Positions 6,993-14,135 of a stretch of DNA of 16,438 bases are shown one piece after another (position 1 is the stretch's first letter; every line of letters starts with the position of its first letter). The notes below the pieces were generated by a model. That model saw only the letters and a list, made by a program, of their open reading frames with translations. It was not told the origin of the DNA and did no database searches. The stretch is from assembly GCA_964505325.1 (NCBI GenBank), contig CAZDHT010000094.1:1-16438 (forward strand). The letters run 5' to 3'. The DNA comes from CAZDHT01 sp964505325 (GTDB lineage: Bacteria > Planctomycetota > PUPC01). The translations under genes and the position numbers were made by a program.

Positions 6993-7985
6993 CTAGAGGA
7001 ATTTGGCCGCCAGCATCAGCGCGACCTGGAACAGGTTGAACAGAACGTGAATTGCGATAGCGACGGTGAGGCGGGCGGTCTTCTCGTAGATGTAGCACAG
7101 CAGCGCCCCCAGCACGCACATCGGCAACATCGCCGCCACGGGCGGATGCAGCATGCCGAACAGTATGCCCACGATCGGAATCGCGGCCACGGGCGGCAAG
7201 TAGCGCCGCACAAGGCCGTACAGGAACCCGCGGAAGAACAACTCCTCGGCGATCGGGGCCACCAGCACCGCGGCGATGGATATCTGCACCACGACCGAAA
7301 TCGACTGGGTCTTGAGAAGATACATCACCACCTCCTGCGAGGTGGCGAACTCACCGGGCAGCAACTCCAGCACCATCTGCCACACGACCGTGAGGATGAC
7401 GATGCCCGGCAACAGCGCGAAGAACACGGCCAGGCCCGAGGCCATGTGCCCGCCCAGGCCCCGCACCCGCAGCCCCAGCGCGTCGAGGGGATTCTGGCCC
7501 CGTCGGCGAATCATCCCCAGGATCACGCAGGCCGACAGGAGCCTGCCCATCCCGTGAACGGCGAAGGCCCCGCCCGCGCCGAACTCCCTTACCGCGCCGG
7601 CGATGAGCCCTGGGAACACAAGAAAGACGAGCATAGCGACGAGTGCGTCCCATCCGTTCCAGCCGGCGCGGGGGAACTCCACGGGATGGAACACGGCTCC
7701 GCGGAGCGCCAGCGAGAGCAGCAGCCACACGTACGACGCGAACACGGCCAGCCCGACGGCCAGGAAGATGGCGCCCGCGGCAAGCGGAGGCGGTTTGTTC
7801 AACAACAGGTTCAGCAACTCGTCTTGGGCCGAGGCTTGCTTCCCCGGCGCGGCCCTGGAGGGTCCGCTCTCTTTGGGCCCGGTCGTCCCGGCGGCGACCA
7901 CAAGGACGGCGAAGAGCGCGCACAACAGATACGGCCATCTCGGGGCCAGAAAGGCCGTCATCCTGCTGGTTGTTCGATTGGGCAT
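6993..7985 (-). CDS. CPBP-family intramembrane metalloprotease
   Basis: The protein has 330 residues and about eight hydrophobic segments. The three motifs of the CPBP/CAAX-protease (Abi, Rce1-like) family are all present near the C-terminus: EELFFR (Glu247, Glu248, Arg252), FGMLH (Phe276, His280) and HVLFN (His313, Asn317). The family cleaves peptides within or at the membrane; many bacterial members have no known substrate. The first ATG (7985) lies only 4 nt after the DppF stop and has no Shine-Dalgarno, so initiation is probably by coupling. An internal ATG at 7961 (residue 9, just before the first membrane segment) is an alternative. Its place between transporter ATPase and amidase genes suggests a role linked to peptide handling or to processing of envelope proteins, but this is inference. 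Confidence 0.85.
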   Translation of the reverse strand: MPNRTTSRMTAFLAPRWPYLLCALFAVLVVAAGTTGPKESGPSRAAPGKQASAQDELLNLLLNKPPPLAAGAIFLAVGLAVFASYVWLLLSLALRGAVFHPVEFPRAGWNGWDALVAMLVFLVFPGLIAGAVREFGAGGAFAVHGMGRLLSACVILGMIRRRGQNPLDALGLRVRGLGGHMASGLAVFFALLPGIVILTVVWQMVLELLPGEFATSQEVVMYLLKTQSISVVVQISIAAVLVAPIAEELFFRGFLYGLVRRYLPPVAAIPIVGILFGMLHPPVAAMLPMCVLGALLCYIYEKTARLTVAIAIHVLFNLFQVALMLAAKFL

Positions 7986-7989
7986 TCGC

Positions 7990-8973
7990 TTAAGTGACCA
8001 GGTGGCATCGGACGGACCTGCCGGGCCGCACCTCCCGCATCAGCGGCACCTCCACCGGGCAGATCGACGCGTCGCTCATGAAGCACCGCGGGCAGAAGCG
8101 GCAGCCGGGGGGAGGGTTGACCGGCGTCGGCACGTCGCCCTTGAGCGGGATGCGCCCGCGCTTCGCGTGCGGGTCCGGCACCGGCACCGCCGACAGCAGC
8201 GCCCTGGTGTACGGATGCAGCGGATCCTCGCACACCTCGTCCGCCGGCCCGCGCTCCACGATCCATCCCAGGTACATCACCGCGATTTCGTCGCTGATGT
8301 GGCGGACGACCGACAGGTCGTGCGCGATGAACAGGTACGCCAGGCCGAACCGCTCCTGGAGCTCCTCGAGCAGGTTGATCACCTGCGCCTGAATGGACAC
8401 GTCGAGCGCCGAGACCGGCTCGTCGCACACGATGAACTTCGGGTTCAGCGCCAGGGCGCGGGCGATCCCGATCCGCTGGCGCTGTCCGCCGCTGAATTCG
8501 TGGGGATAGCGGCTGGCCGAGTCGGGCGACAGGCCGACCGTCCGCAGCAGTTCGGCGACGCGGTCCCGGATATGCCGCCTCCCCCGCTCTCGTTCGAAGA
8601 CTTTCAGGCCCTCCGAGATGATGCCGCCCACGGTGAAGCGCGGGTTGAGCGAACTGAACGGATCCTGGAACACGATTTGCATCTCGCGGCGGAGGAGGCG
8701 CATCTCCTCGCGGCCGAGCCCGACGATGTCGACGCCCTCAAAGATGACCTGGCCGGCGTCGGGCTCGATCAGCCGCAGGATGACCCGGCCGGTGGTGGTC
8801 TTGCCGCAGCCCGATTCTCCCACCAGCCCCAGGCAGCCGCTCTGGCGGATTGAAAGATCGACGCCGTCCACCGCCTGAACGTGCGCGACAGTTCTCTGGA
8901 GGAAGCCCCGCTTGACGGGGAAGTACTTCTTCAAGCCGCGAACATCGAGGAGCATGCCGTTCTGTTCAGACAC
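7990..8973 (-). CDS. dppF: Oligopeptide/dipeptide ABC transporter ATP-binding protein, DppF/OppF type
   Basis: This is one of two ATPases powering the importer; it acts on the cytoplasmic face. It has 327 residues from GTG 8973. Seen in order: Walker A GESGCGKTT (residues 52-60), Q-loop in QIVFQDPFSSLNP, ABC signature FSGGQRQRIGIARAL, Walker B FIVCDEPVSALD and the switch His in LFIAHDLSVVRH. The C-terminal extension carries the cysteine set typical of Opp/Dpp ATPases (PGCRFCPRC, then ICP and RCH), which in some relatives binds an iron-sulfur cluster. The FPVKRGFLQR segment near the N-terminus is usual for the F-type subunit. The open frame begins at a TTG (8979), but that codon is too close to the ribosome binding site; the GTG at 8973 fits. 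Its start lies 9 nt after the dppD stop. Confidence 0.93.
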   Translation of the reverse strand: MSEQNGMLLDVRGLKKYFPVKRGFLQRTVAHVQAVDGVDLSIRQSGCLGLVGESGCGKTTTGRVILRLIEPDAGQVIFEGVDIVGLGREEMRLLRREMQIVFQDPFSSLNPRFTVGGIISEGLKVFERERGRRHIRDRVAELLRTVGLSPDSASRYPHEFSGGQRQRIGIARALALNPKFIVCDEPVSALDVSIQAQVINLLEELQERFGLAYLFIAHDLSVVRHISDEIAVMYLGWIVERGPADEVCEDPLHPYTRALLSAVPVPDPHAKRGRIPLKGDVPTPVNPPPGCRFCPRCFMSDASICPVEVPLMREVRPGRSVRCHLVT

Positions 8974-8979
8974 CGCCAA

Positions 8980-8984
8980 CTCCT
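8980..8984 (-). promoter_or_regulatory. Ribosome binding site deciding the dppF GTG start
   Basis: AGGAG on the minus strand begins inside the dppD TAG stop codon (8985-8983). It is followed after six bases by GTG 8973, while the TTG at 8979 would be only one residue-free base away. This layout couples dppF translation to termination on dppD. Confidence 0.65.
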
Positions 8985-9972
8985 AGTCCAGCCAATCTCC
9001 CAACGCCCAGCACCTGGCCTTCCTTCCCGGCGTGACCTCGCGAAGCTCCGGCGCCTGTTGCTTGCACACGTCGCGGGCATAGGGACAGCGCGGATGGAAG
9101 TGGCAGGCCGGCGGCTTGTGCGACGCGTCCGGCACGGTCCCTGGGATCACTGGCAGCTTGTCCTTCCCGACGTTCCGCGACGGGATCGACTTCAACAGGC
9201 CCCGCGTGTACGGATGAAGCGGCGTGTCATACAGCTCGTACACCGCCGACTGCTCGACGATCCGCCCGGCGTACATCACGGCGATGCGGTCGGCCGTCTG
9301 GGCGACCACCCCGAGGTCGTGGGTGATCAGGATCAGCGCCATGCCCGTCTCGCGGCGGAGCTCTTCGAGCAGCTCGAGGATCTGGGCCTGTATGGTCACG
9401 TCGAGCGCGGTGGTCGGCTCGTCCGCGATTAGCAGCTTCGAGTTGCACGCCAGCGCCATCGCGATCATCACCCGCTGCCGCATCCCGCCCGACAACTGGT
9501 GCGGGTAGCTGTCGTAGCGTTCCACCGGCGACGGGATCTGCACTCGCCGCAGCAGCTCGATCACGCGGATGCGCGCCTCCTGCTTCGACACCTTCTGGTG
9601 CGCGTGGATCGCCTCGGCGATCTGGAACCCGACGGTGAACACGGGGTTCAGGCTGGTCATCGGCTCCTGGAAGATCATTGCGATCTGGCTGCCCCGGATC
9701 TTTCTCATGTCCGATTCCGGCAGGTCCAGGAGATTCACGTCGTCGAAGATCACCTCGCCGTTCTCGATGACGCCGGGCGGCGACGGGATGAGCCGCATGA
9801 TGGTGAGGCCGGTGACGGATTTCCCGCAGCCGGATTCGCCCACGATGGCGAGCGTCTTCCCTGCGTCGACCCGAAAGCTCACGTTCTCGACGGCGCGGGC
9901 CGGCGGGCTGTCGCTGATGTAGAACGTGACGCTGATGTCTCGCACGTCGAGGAGCATTCCGTTCCCGCTCAT
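8983..9972 (-). CDS. dppD: Oligopeptide/dipeptide ABC transporter ATP-binding protein, DppD/OppD type
   Basis: This is the second ATPase of the importer, 329 residues from the ATG at 9972. Motifs: Walker A GESGCGKS (residues 45-52), Q-loop in IAMIFQEPMTSLNP, signature LSGGMRQRVMIAMAL, Walker B LLIADEPTTALD and the His switch LILITHDLGVV. The C-terminal family extension includes PPACHFHPRCPYARDVC and a late Cys in ARCW, the cysteine pattern of D-type subunits. An open frame continues far upstream, but that part is the permease gene read in another frame. The true start shares one base with the dppC stop (TGATG), and MLLDVRDISVTFY begins the conserved domain directly. DppD and DppF would form the nucleotide-binding heterodimer. 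Confidence 0.94.
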   Translation of the reverse strand: MSGNGMLLDVRDISVTFYISDSPPARAVENVSFRVDAGKTLAIVGESGCGKSVTGLTIMRLIPSPPGVIENGEVIFDDVNLLDLPESDMRKIRGSQIAMIFQEPMTSLNPVFTVGFQIAEAIHAHQKVSKQEARIRVIELLRRVQIPSPVERYDSYPHQLSGGMRQRVMIAMALACNSKLLIADEPTTALDVTIQAQILELLEELRRETGMALILITHDLGVVAQTADRIAVMYAGRIVEQSAVYELYDTPLHPYTRGLLKSIPSRNVGKDKLPVIPGTVPDASHKPPACHFHPRCPYARDVCKQQAPELREVTPGRKARCWALGDWLD

Positions 9973-10934
9973 CAGGTGACCCTCTCCCGGAGCTTCGGAT
10001 TGAATGCGTCCCGCAGCCCCTCGCCGAACAGGTTGAACGAGAGCACCACGATCAGGATGGCGAAGCCGGGGGTGAACGTCAGCCAGGGTGCGTCGAAGAG
10101 GTATTTCCTGCCGTCGTCGAGAATCTTGCCCCAGGTGGCGTGCGGCTCGGGAACGCCGAACCCGAGGAAGCTCAGGCCGGCCTCGAGCAGAATGGTCCCC
10201 GCGATGCCGATGGTGGCCGAGACCAGCACGGGCGCCAGCGCGTTCGGCAGCATGTGCCGGAAGATGATGCGCAGGTCGTACAGTCCCAGGGCGCGGGCGG
10301 CGGTGACGAAGTCCTGCTCGCGCAGCGAGAGGAACTCCGCCCGGACGAACCGCGTGGTGCCCATCCAGCTCGTGATCCCCACCACCAGCATGATCTTGAA
10401 GATCCCGCCCCCCCACAACGCCAGGACGGTGAGGATGAGGAAAAACCTCGGGATGCAGAGCATGATGTCGACGAACCGCATGATGATCACATCCACCCAG
10501 CGTCCGAAGTACCCCGCCAGCCCGCCGAGGAAGATGCCGATCGCCACCGAGATGCCCACCGCGACGAACCCGACGGTGAGCGAGACCCAGGCGCCCTGGA
10601 GCATCCGGCTGAGCACGTCGCGGCCCAGGCTGTCGGTCCCCAGCACGTACACGCCAAACAGCGGCTTCTCCGATTCGGGGACCTCCTCCGCGTTGTACCT
10701 GGTGAACGGCGCCCGCAGCTTGTCGGCCAGGCGGATCGTGGTGGGATCCAGCAGCGGCCGGTACCGGGCGCTCCATTCCTGGGTCAGGATCACCCCGATG
10801 ACGGCGACCACGAAGAATGCGAGGAAGAAGGTCATGCCGACCATGGCCAGGCGGTTGCGGCGCAGAATCCGCCAGCTCTCCTGCAGCGGCGTGCGGGCCG
10901 GCCTGCCGGCGTCCTGTAGGACTTCCTCAGTCAT
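9972..10934 (-). CDS. dppC: Peptide ABC transporter permease, DppC/OppC type
   Basis: This inner-membrane permease subunit has 320 residues from the ATG at 10934. The N-terminus carries the OppC_N-type cytoplasmic stretch and first membrane helix (SWRILRRNRLAMVGMTFFL, about 20-38). An extracytoplasmic segment with the conserved VLGTDSLGRDVLSR (98-110) leads into the core helices. The EAA loop that docks on the ATPases is at about 199-232 (REQDFVTAARALGLYD, then RHMLPN). LSFLGFGVPEP-x-x-TWG near 254-269 is diagnostic for the C subunit. A longer open frame starts at 10979 but its extra residues (cysteine-rich) come from the overlapping dppB end. The chosen ATG overlaps the dppB coding end by 8 nt (ATGACTGA), a sign of coupled translation. 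Confidence 0.94.
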   Translation of the reverse strand: MTEEVLQDAGRPARTPLQESWRILRRNRLAMVGMTFFLAFFVVAVIGVILTQEWSARYRPLLDPTTIRLADKLRAPFTRYNAEEVPESEKPLFGVYVLGTDSLGRDVLSRMLQGAWVSLTVGFVAVGISVAIGIFLGGLAGYFGRWVDVIIMRFVDIMLCIPRFFLILTVLALWGGGIFKIMLVVGITSWMGTTRFVRAEFLSLREQDFVTAARALGLYDLRIIFRHMLPNALAPVLVSATIGIAGTILLEAGLSFLGFGVPEPHATWGKILDDGRKYLFDAPWLTFTPGFAILIVVLSFNLFGEGLRDAFNPKLRERVT

Positions 10935-11880
10935 AGCGAATTCTCGGGTCGACGAACACGTACAGCACGTCCGAAACAAACGTCCCGATCAGCACCAGCA
11001 CGGCGGCGATGAAGTTCAGGCTCAGCACCACGGGCAGGTCGCGCGCCATCAGCGCGTCATACGCCAGCCGTCCCATCCCCGGCCACGAGAAGATGCGCTC
11101 GATGATGACCGAGCCACCGATGAGCCCGGGGAGAATGAGCCCGAACATCGTGACGAACGGCATCAGCGCGTTCCGCAGCGCGTGCCGGTAATGCACCGTG
11201 TCCTCCGACAGGCCCTTGGCGCGGGCCGTGCGGATGTAGTCCTGGCTCTCCACTTCGAGCATCTGGCCCCGGACGTAGCGCGAGAGGACGGCGATGCCGC
11301 CGGTCGCGCCCAGCAGCGACGGGAGCAGGAGATGCCACGTCCGGTCCATGAGCGCGGTGAGACCGGTGAGTCCCGGTGTGCGCATGCCGATCACCGGGAC
11401 ATGGAAGACAGTCACCACGAAGATGATCAGGATGTAGGCGAGGAAGAAGCCCGGGATCGAGATCAGCAGGTACGCCAAGAACGTGGTCGTACGGTCGTAG
11501 ACGCTTCCGCGCCGGATGGCCGCCGCGATGCCCACCGGGAACGCGAGCGTCCACGTCAAGATGGTCCCCACGATGAACAACGGCAGGCTGTTGAGGAACC
11601 GCCGCCAGATCTTGCCCAGGACGGGCTGCCCGTCTTTCCGCGAGAGAAGCTTGCCGGTGAACAAGCCCTTGTAGAACAGGTAGTACTGCACGTGCAGCGG
11701 TCTGTCGAGGTGGAACTCCTTGCGGTACTGCTCCAGGTTCTCCTTGGTGAACATCGGGTTCGTCGGGTCGATCTGGGCGGACGTGCCGGGCGCCAGGTGA
11801 ATGATGAGGAACGAGAGCACGGAGATGCAGAACAGCGTGATGAGCTTCTGGACCACGCTTCTGCCGAAGAACCCCAGCAT
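10927..11880 (-). CDS. dppB: Peptide ABC transporter permease, DppB/OppB type
   Basis: This is the partner permease of DppC, 317 residues. It has an N-terminal helix (about 10-30) ending in HLAPG, as in the family. A periplasmic loop with the YRKEFHLDRPLHVQYYLF motif (51-69) follows, where the family usually shows a shorter LGLD-x-P form. Then come five core helices with an EAA loop at about 209-240 (SQDYIRTARAKGLSE, then RHALRNA) and the closing IIERIFSWPGMGRL and FVDPRIRYD. GGAG lies about six bases ahead of the ATG at 11880, inside the end of the binding-protein gene, whose stop is only 3 nt upstream. This places permease production directly after the binding protein in the same transcript. 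Confidence 0.94.
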   Translation of the reverse strand: MLGFFGRSVVQKLITLFCISVLSFLIIHLAPGTSAQIDPTNPMFTKENLEQYRKEFHLDRPLHVQYYLFYKGLFTGKLLSRKDGQPVLGKIWRRFLNSLPLFIVGTILTWTLAFPVGIAAAIRRGSVYDRTTTFLAYLLISIPGFFLAYILIIFVVTVFHVPVIGMRTPGLTGLTALMDRTWHLLLPSLLGATGGIAVLSRYVRGQMLEVESQDYIRTARAKGLSEDTVHYRHALRNALMPFVTMFGLILPGLIGGSVIIERIFSWPGMGRLAYDALMARDLPVVLSLNFIAAVLVLIGTFVSDVLYVFVDPRIRYD

Positions 11881-11883
11881 GCG

Positions 11884-14034
11884 TCACTCCGGAAGGAACT
11901 CGGGCACCGTCGGGTGCTTCAGCCAGCGACGGAAGTCATACCCGTAGTCGCCGGTCTTCGTCGCCTTGATGCGCTCGTGTCCGATGACTTTGCCCTGCTC
12001 GTCTCTGCGGACGATGACGATGCGCTTGTCGAGCAGCGCCGTCCAGCGGCCGACGGAGATGAACGTGTACGGCTGTTCGTCGTAGATGATCTTGTGGAGC
12101 CGGTGACACAGCTTGACCTGCTTCTGCTTGTCGTACTCCTGGCGGATGCGGATGATGAGGTCGTCGGCTTCCTTGTTCTTGAACGCGCAGAAGTTCAACT
12201 CGTGCGGGTCGGTCTGGCTCGAGTGCCAGATCTGGTAGAGGTCCGGGTCGACGCCCATTCTCCAGCCGAGCACGCAGGCGTCGAAATCGCCCTGGTCGAT
12301 GTACTTGCCGATGAAGACCGACCACTCGAGCATGTCGGTCTCTACGTCCACGCCGATTTTTTTCCACGAGTCCTGCGCCACGGCCATGATGTCGCGCCGG
12401 ATGTCGTTGCCGTTGTTGGTGATGAGGGTGAACTGGAACTTCTTGCCGTCTTTCCTGAGCCATCCGTCGCTGCCGCGCTTCCAGCCGGCCTCCTCGAAGA
12501 GCTTCAGCGCGCCGTCCCGGTCATACGGAATGGGCTCGATGCTCTTGTCGTAGAATTCGGTCTGCTTGACGAACGGCCCGGTGATCCGCTCGGCCTCGTT
12601 GTAGCAGACGAAGCGAAGGATGCGGGCCACGTCGATGGCCATACCGAGCGCGCGGCGGACGCGCTTGTCCTTGAACAACTCGCGGCGCATGTTGTAACCG
12701 ATGTAGTTGTAGCCGTAGCTCAGCCCGGAAAAGTTCTGGAAGCGCTTGTCCGCCTTCAGCCGCTCGACCTGGTTGGGCCGGGCGCCGAAGCTGTCAACCG
12801 CGCCGGCGTAGAACTCCATCTCCTGCGTGATCGTGTCCGGGATGATGCGCATGATGCGGGCGCTGTATTCGGCCGGGCCTTCCCAGTACTCCTCGTACCG
12901 GACCAGCTTGATGTACTCGTCGGTCTGCCACTCGACGAACTTGAACGGCCCGCAGCCGATGGGATGGAGGTTGAAATCGGTCTTCCGCATGTTGAATTCT
13001 TCGAACGGGATTTCCTTTTTCCTGGCTTCCTCCCGCATCACTTGCTCGTTCAACAGGTGTTCGGGCAGGATCTCCATCGCCCACGTGCCGAACCCCGGCG
13101 AAAACAAGCGCTTATACACCACGCGGACGGTGTGCTTGTCCGGCGTTTCGACCGCCTTGACCGGCTCGTAGTCCGGGACCCGTGGCGAGCGGTTCTTGCG
13201 GTCAATGATCGAGTCATACGTGAACTTCACGTCGCCCGAGTCGAACCCGTGCCCGTCGTGGAACTTCACCCCCTTTCGCAGGTGAAACAGGATAACGGGA
13301 TTGTGTTCCGTCCCGGGCGGCAGGAACTTCTTCGCGTACTTCGCCTTGTTTGGCGCGAACGTCCCCGGGGCGACCGACACGTGGTCCTCGGCCTTGAACG
13401 ACGAGAAATAGTCCTTGCCCACGAGCGCGGTGAGCGTCTTGAACAGGTCCTGGTCCACGCTCTTGAGGGCGAGTTTGATCCGGGCAGGCTGCTTCACCGT
13501 GATCGTGACGTCGACCTTCTCGGGCTCCTTCTCTTCCTTCTTCTTTTTTTCCTCGTCCTTCCCGGGCACGACGTCCTTGATCTTCTCGGTGCGCGTTTCC
13601 TTCGGCAGCACCTCGATCTTGACGATGTTCCGCAGGCACGCGCCGAGGGCGCTCTCCTCGCTCGCTCGTTTCGCCTGTTCCGAGCGGATGACTTCCGCGA
13701 TCTGCTCGGGCTTGCGAGGGTCCTTCGGATTCGCGATGAAGTACGCCTCCTCGGAAATCTCCCAGCTCGTGGCGAGCCGGCCGCGCCAGTTCAGGTCCTT
13801 GTCGCGGTCGATCAGCCCGTTGAAGACCTGGTCGCAGACGGCGCTGCTCGCAGTGTCGGCGTTCAGGATGGGATTGAGGATCTGCGCATCGCCGATGGAC
13901 GCGGTGATGAACTGGCTCAGGCGGTCCGGCGTCGCCCGGGCCTGCTCCTCATAGGTCGGCACCCACAAATACGACTGCAGCAGAAAGGCGGACACCACAA
14001 TGGGGAGCAGCAGGAGTATCCGCTTCGTCCACAT
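11884..14034 (-). CDS. Family-5 peptide-binding protein with large internal insertion (copy 1, transporter-linked)
   Basis: Extracytoplasmic solute-binding protein of the SBP_bac_5 family, 716 residues (usual length 500-600). The first 24 residues form a hydrophobic segment (ILLLLPIVVSAFLLQSYLWV) without a clear cleavage site or lipobox, so it may stay anchored in the inner membrane. Family motifs: LNPIL near 53, HLRKGVKFHDG (251-261), FDSGDVKFTYD, GCGPFKF, RVRRALGMAID, WSVFIGKYIDQGDFDA and DPDLYQIW. Between the usual LATSWEIS (88-94) and HLRKGV strands about 150 extra residues are inserted, with a charged run (159-173, E and K rich). It is followed after 3 nt by dppB, so it is the binding protein of this importer. 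Its neighbour at 14136-16238 is a paralogue. The ATG at 14034 is preceded only by a weak GGGG. Confidence 0.92.
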   Translation of the reverse strand: MWTKRILLLLPIVVSAFLLQSYLWVPTYEEQARATPDRLSQFITASIGDAQILNPILNADTASSAVCDQVFNGLIDRDKDLNWRGRLATSWEISEEAYFIANPKDPRKPEQIAEVIRSEQAKRASEESALGACLRNIVKIEVLPKETRTEKIKDVVPGKDEEKKKKEEKEPEKVDVTITVKQPARIKLALKSVDQDLFKTLTALVGKDYFSSFKAEDHVSVAPGTFAPNKAKYAKKFLPPGTEHNPVILFHLRKGVKFHDGHGFDSGDVKFTYDSIIDRKNRSPRVPDYEPVKAVETPDKHTVRVVYKRLFSPGFGTWAMEILPEHLLNEQVMREEARKKEIPFEEFNMRKTDFNLHPIGCGPFKFVEWQTDEYIKLVRYEEYWEGPAEYSARIMRIIPDTITQEMEFYAGAVDSFGARPNQVERLKADKRFQNFSGLSYGYNYIGYNMRRELFKDKRVRRALGMAIDVARILRFVCYNEAERITGPFVKQTEFYDKSIEPIPYDRDGALKLFEEAGWKRGSDGWLRKDGKKFQFTLITNNGNDIRRDIMAVAQDSWKKIGVDVETDMLEWSVFIGKYIDQGDFDACVLGWRMGVDPDLYQIWHSSQTDPHELNFCAFKNKEADDLIIRIRQEYDKQKQVKLCHRLHKIIYDEQPYTFISVGRWTALLDKRIVIVRRDEQGKVIGHERIKATKTGDYGYDFRRWLKHPTVPEFLPE

Positions 14035-14048
14035 TTAGGGGCCCCGGT

Positions 14049-14082
14049 TGCCGGTTTGTCGCACGGGTGCCGGTTTGTCGCA
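14049..14082. repeat. 15-bp direct repeat at the transporter operon start site
   Basis: TGCCGGTTTGTCGCA (plus strand) occurs twice without a mismatch, at 14049-14063 and 14068-14082, with 4 bases between the copies (19-bp period). On the coding (minus) strand the copies lie from about +1 to +34 of the predicted transcript, between the -10 box and the start codon of binding protein 1. This is a typical place for a repressor operator or a leader-RNA element. Confidence 0.9.
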
Positions 14083-14087
14083 GAAGA

Positions 14088-14116
14088 ATTATACCAGCGG
14101 CCGGAGCGACGGGCAA
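14088..14116 (-). promoter_or_regulatory. Sigma-70-type promoter of the peptide-transporter operon
   Basis: On the minus strand TTGCCC (14111-14116, 4 of 6) and a perfect TATAAT (14088-14093) are separated by exactly 17 bases. Transcription should start near 14081, leaving a leader of about 47 nt that holds both repeat copies. The promoter lies in the 101-nt gap after the paralogous binding-protein gene, so this operon need not depend on read-through from it. Confidence 0.75.
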
Positions 14117-14135
14117 GGTGAGCGTTGGGGTGCGT

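Noticed and set aside
8983..10776. A 597-residue reading for the DppD protein
   Set aside because: The extra 268 residues are the dppC gene read out of frame. The ABC domain starts right after the internal ATG at 9972, which overlaps the dppC stop.
14036..14045. GGGGCCCC palindrome just before binding protein 1 as a terminator or operator
   Set aside because: It is only 8 bp, has no loop or T-run, and is expected by chance in GC-rich DNA; it may only supply a weak GGGG ribosome binding site.
9499..14121. Plus-strand open frame of 1540 codons
   Set aside because: It lies antisense to dppD, dppC, dppB and binding protein 1, all with firm family motifs. Its composition is rich in R, H, D, V and L as expected of the reverse reading of GC-rich codons, and it has no recognisable domain.
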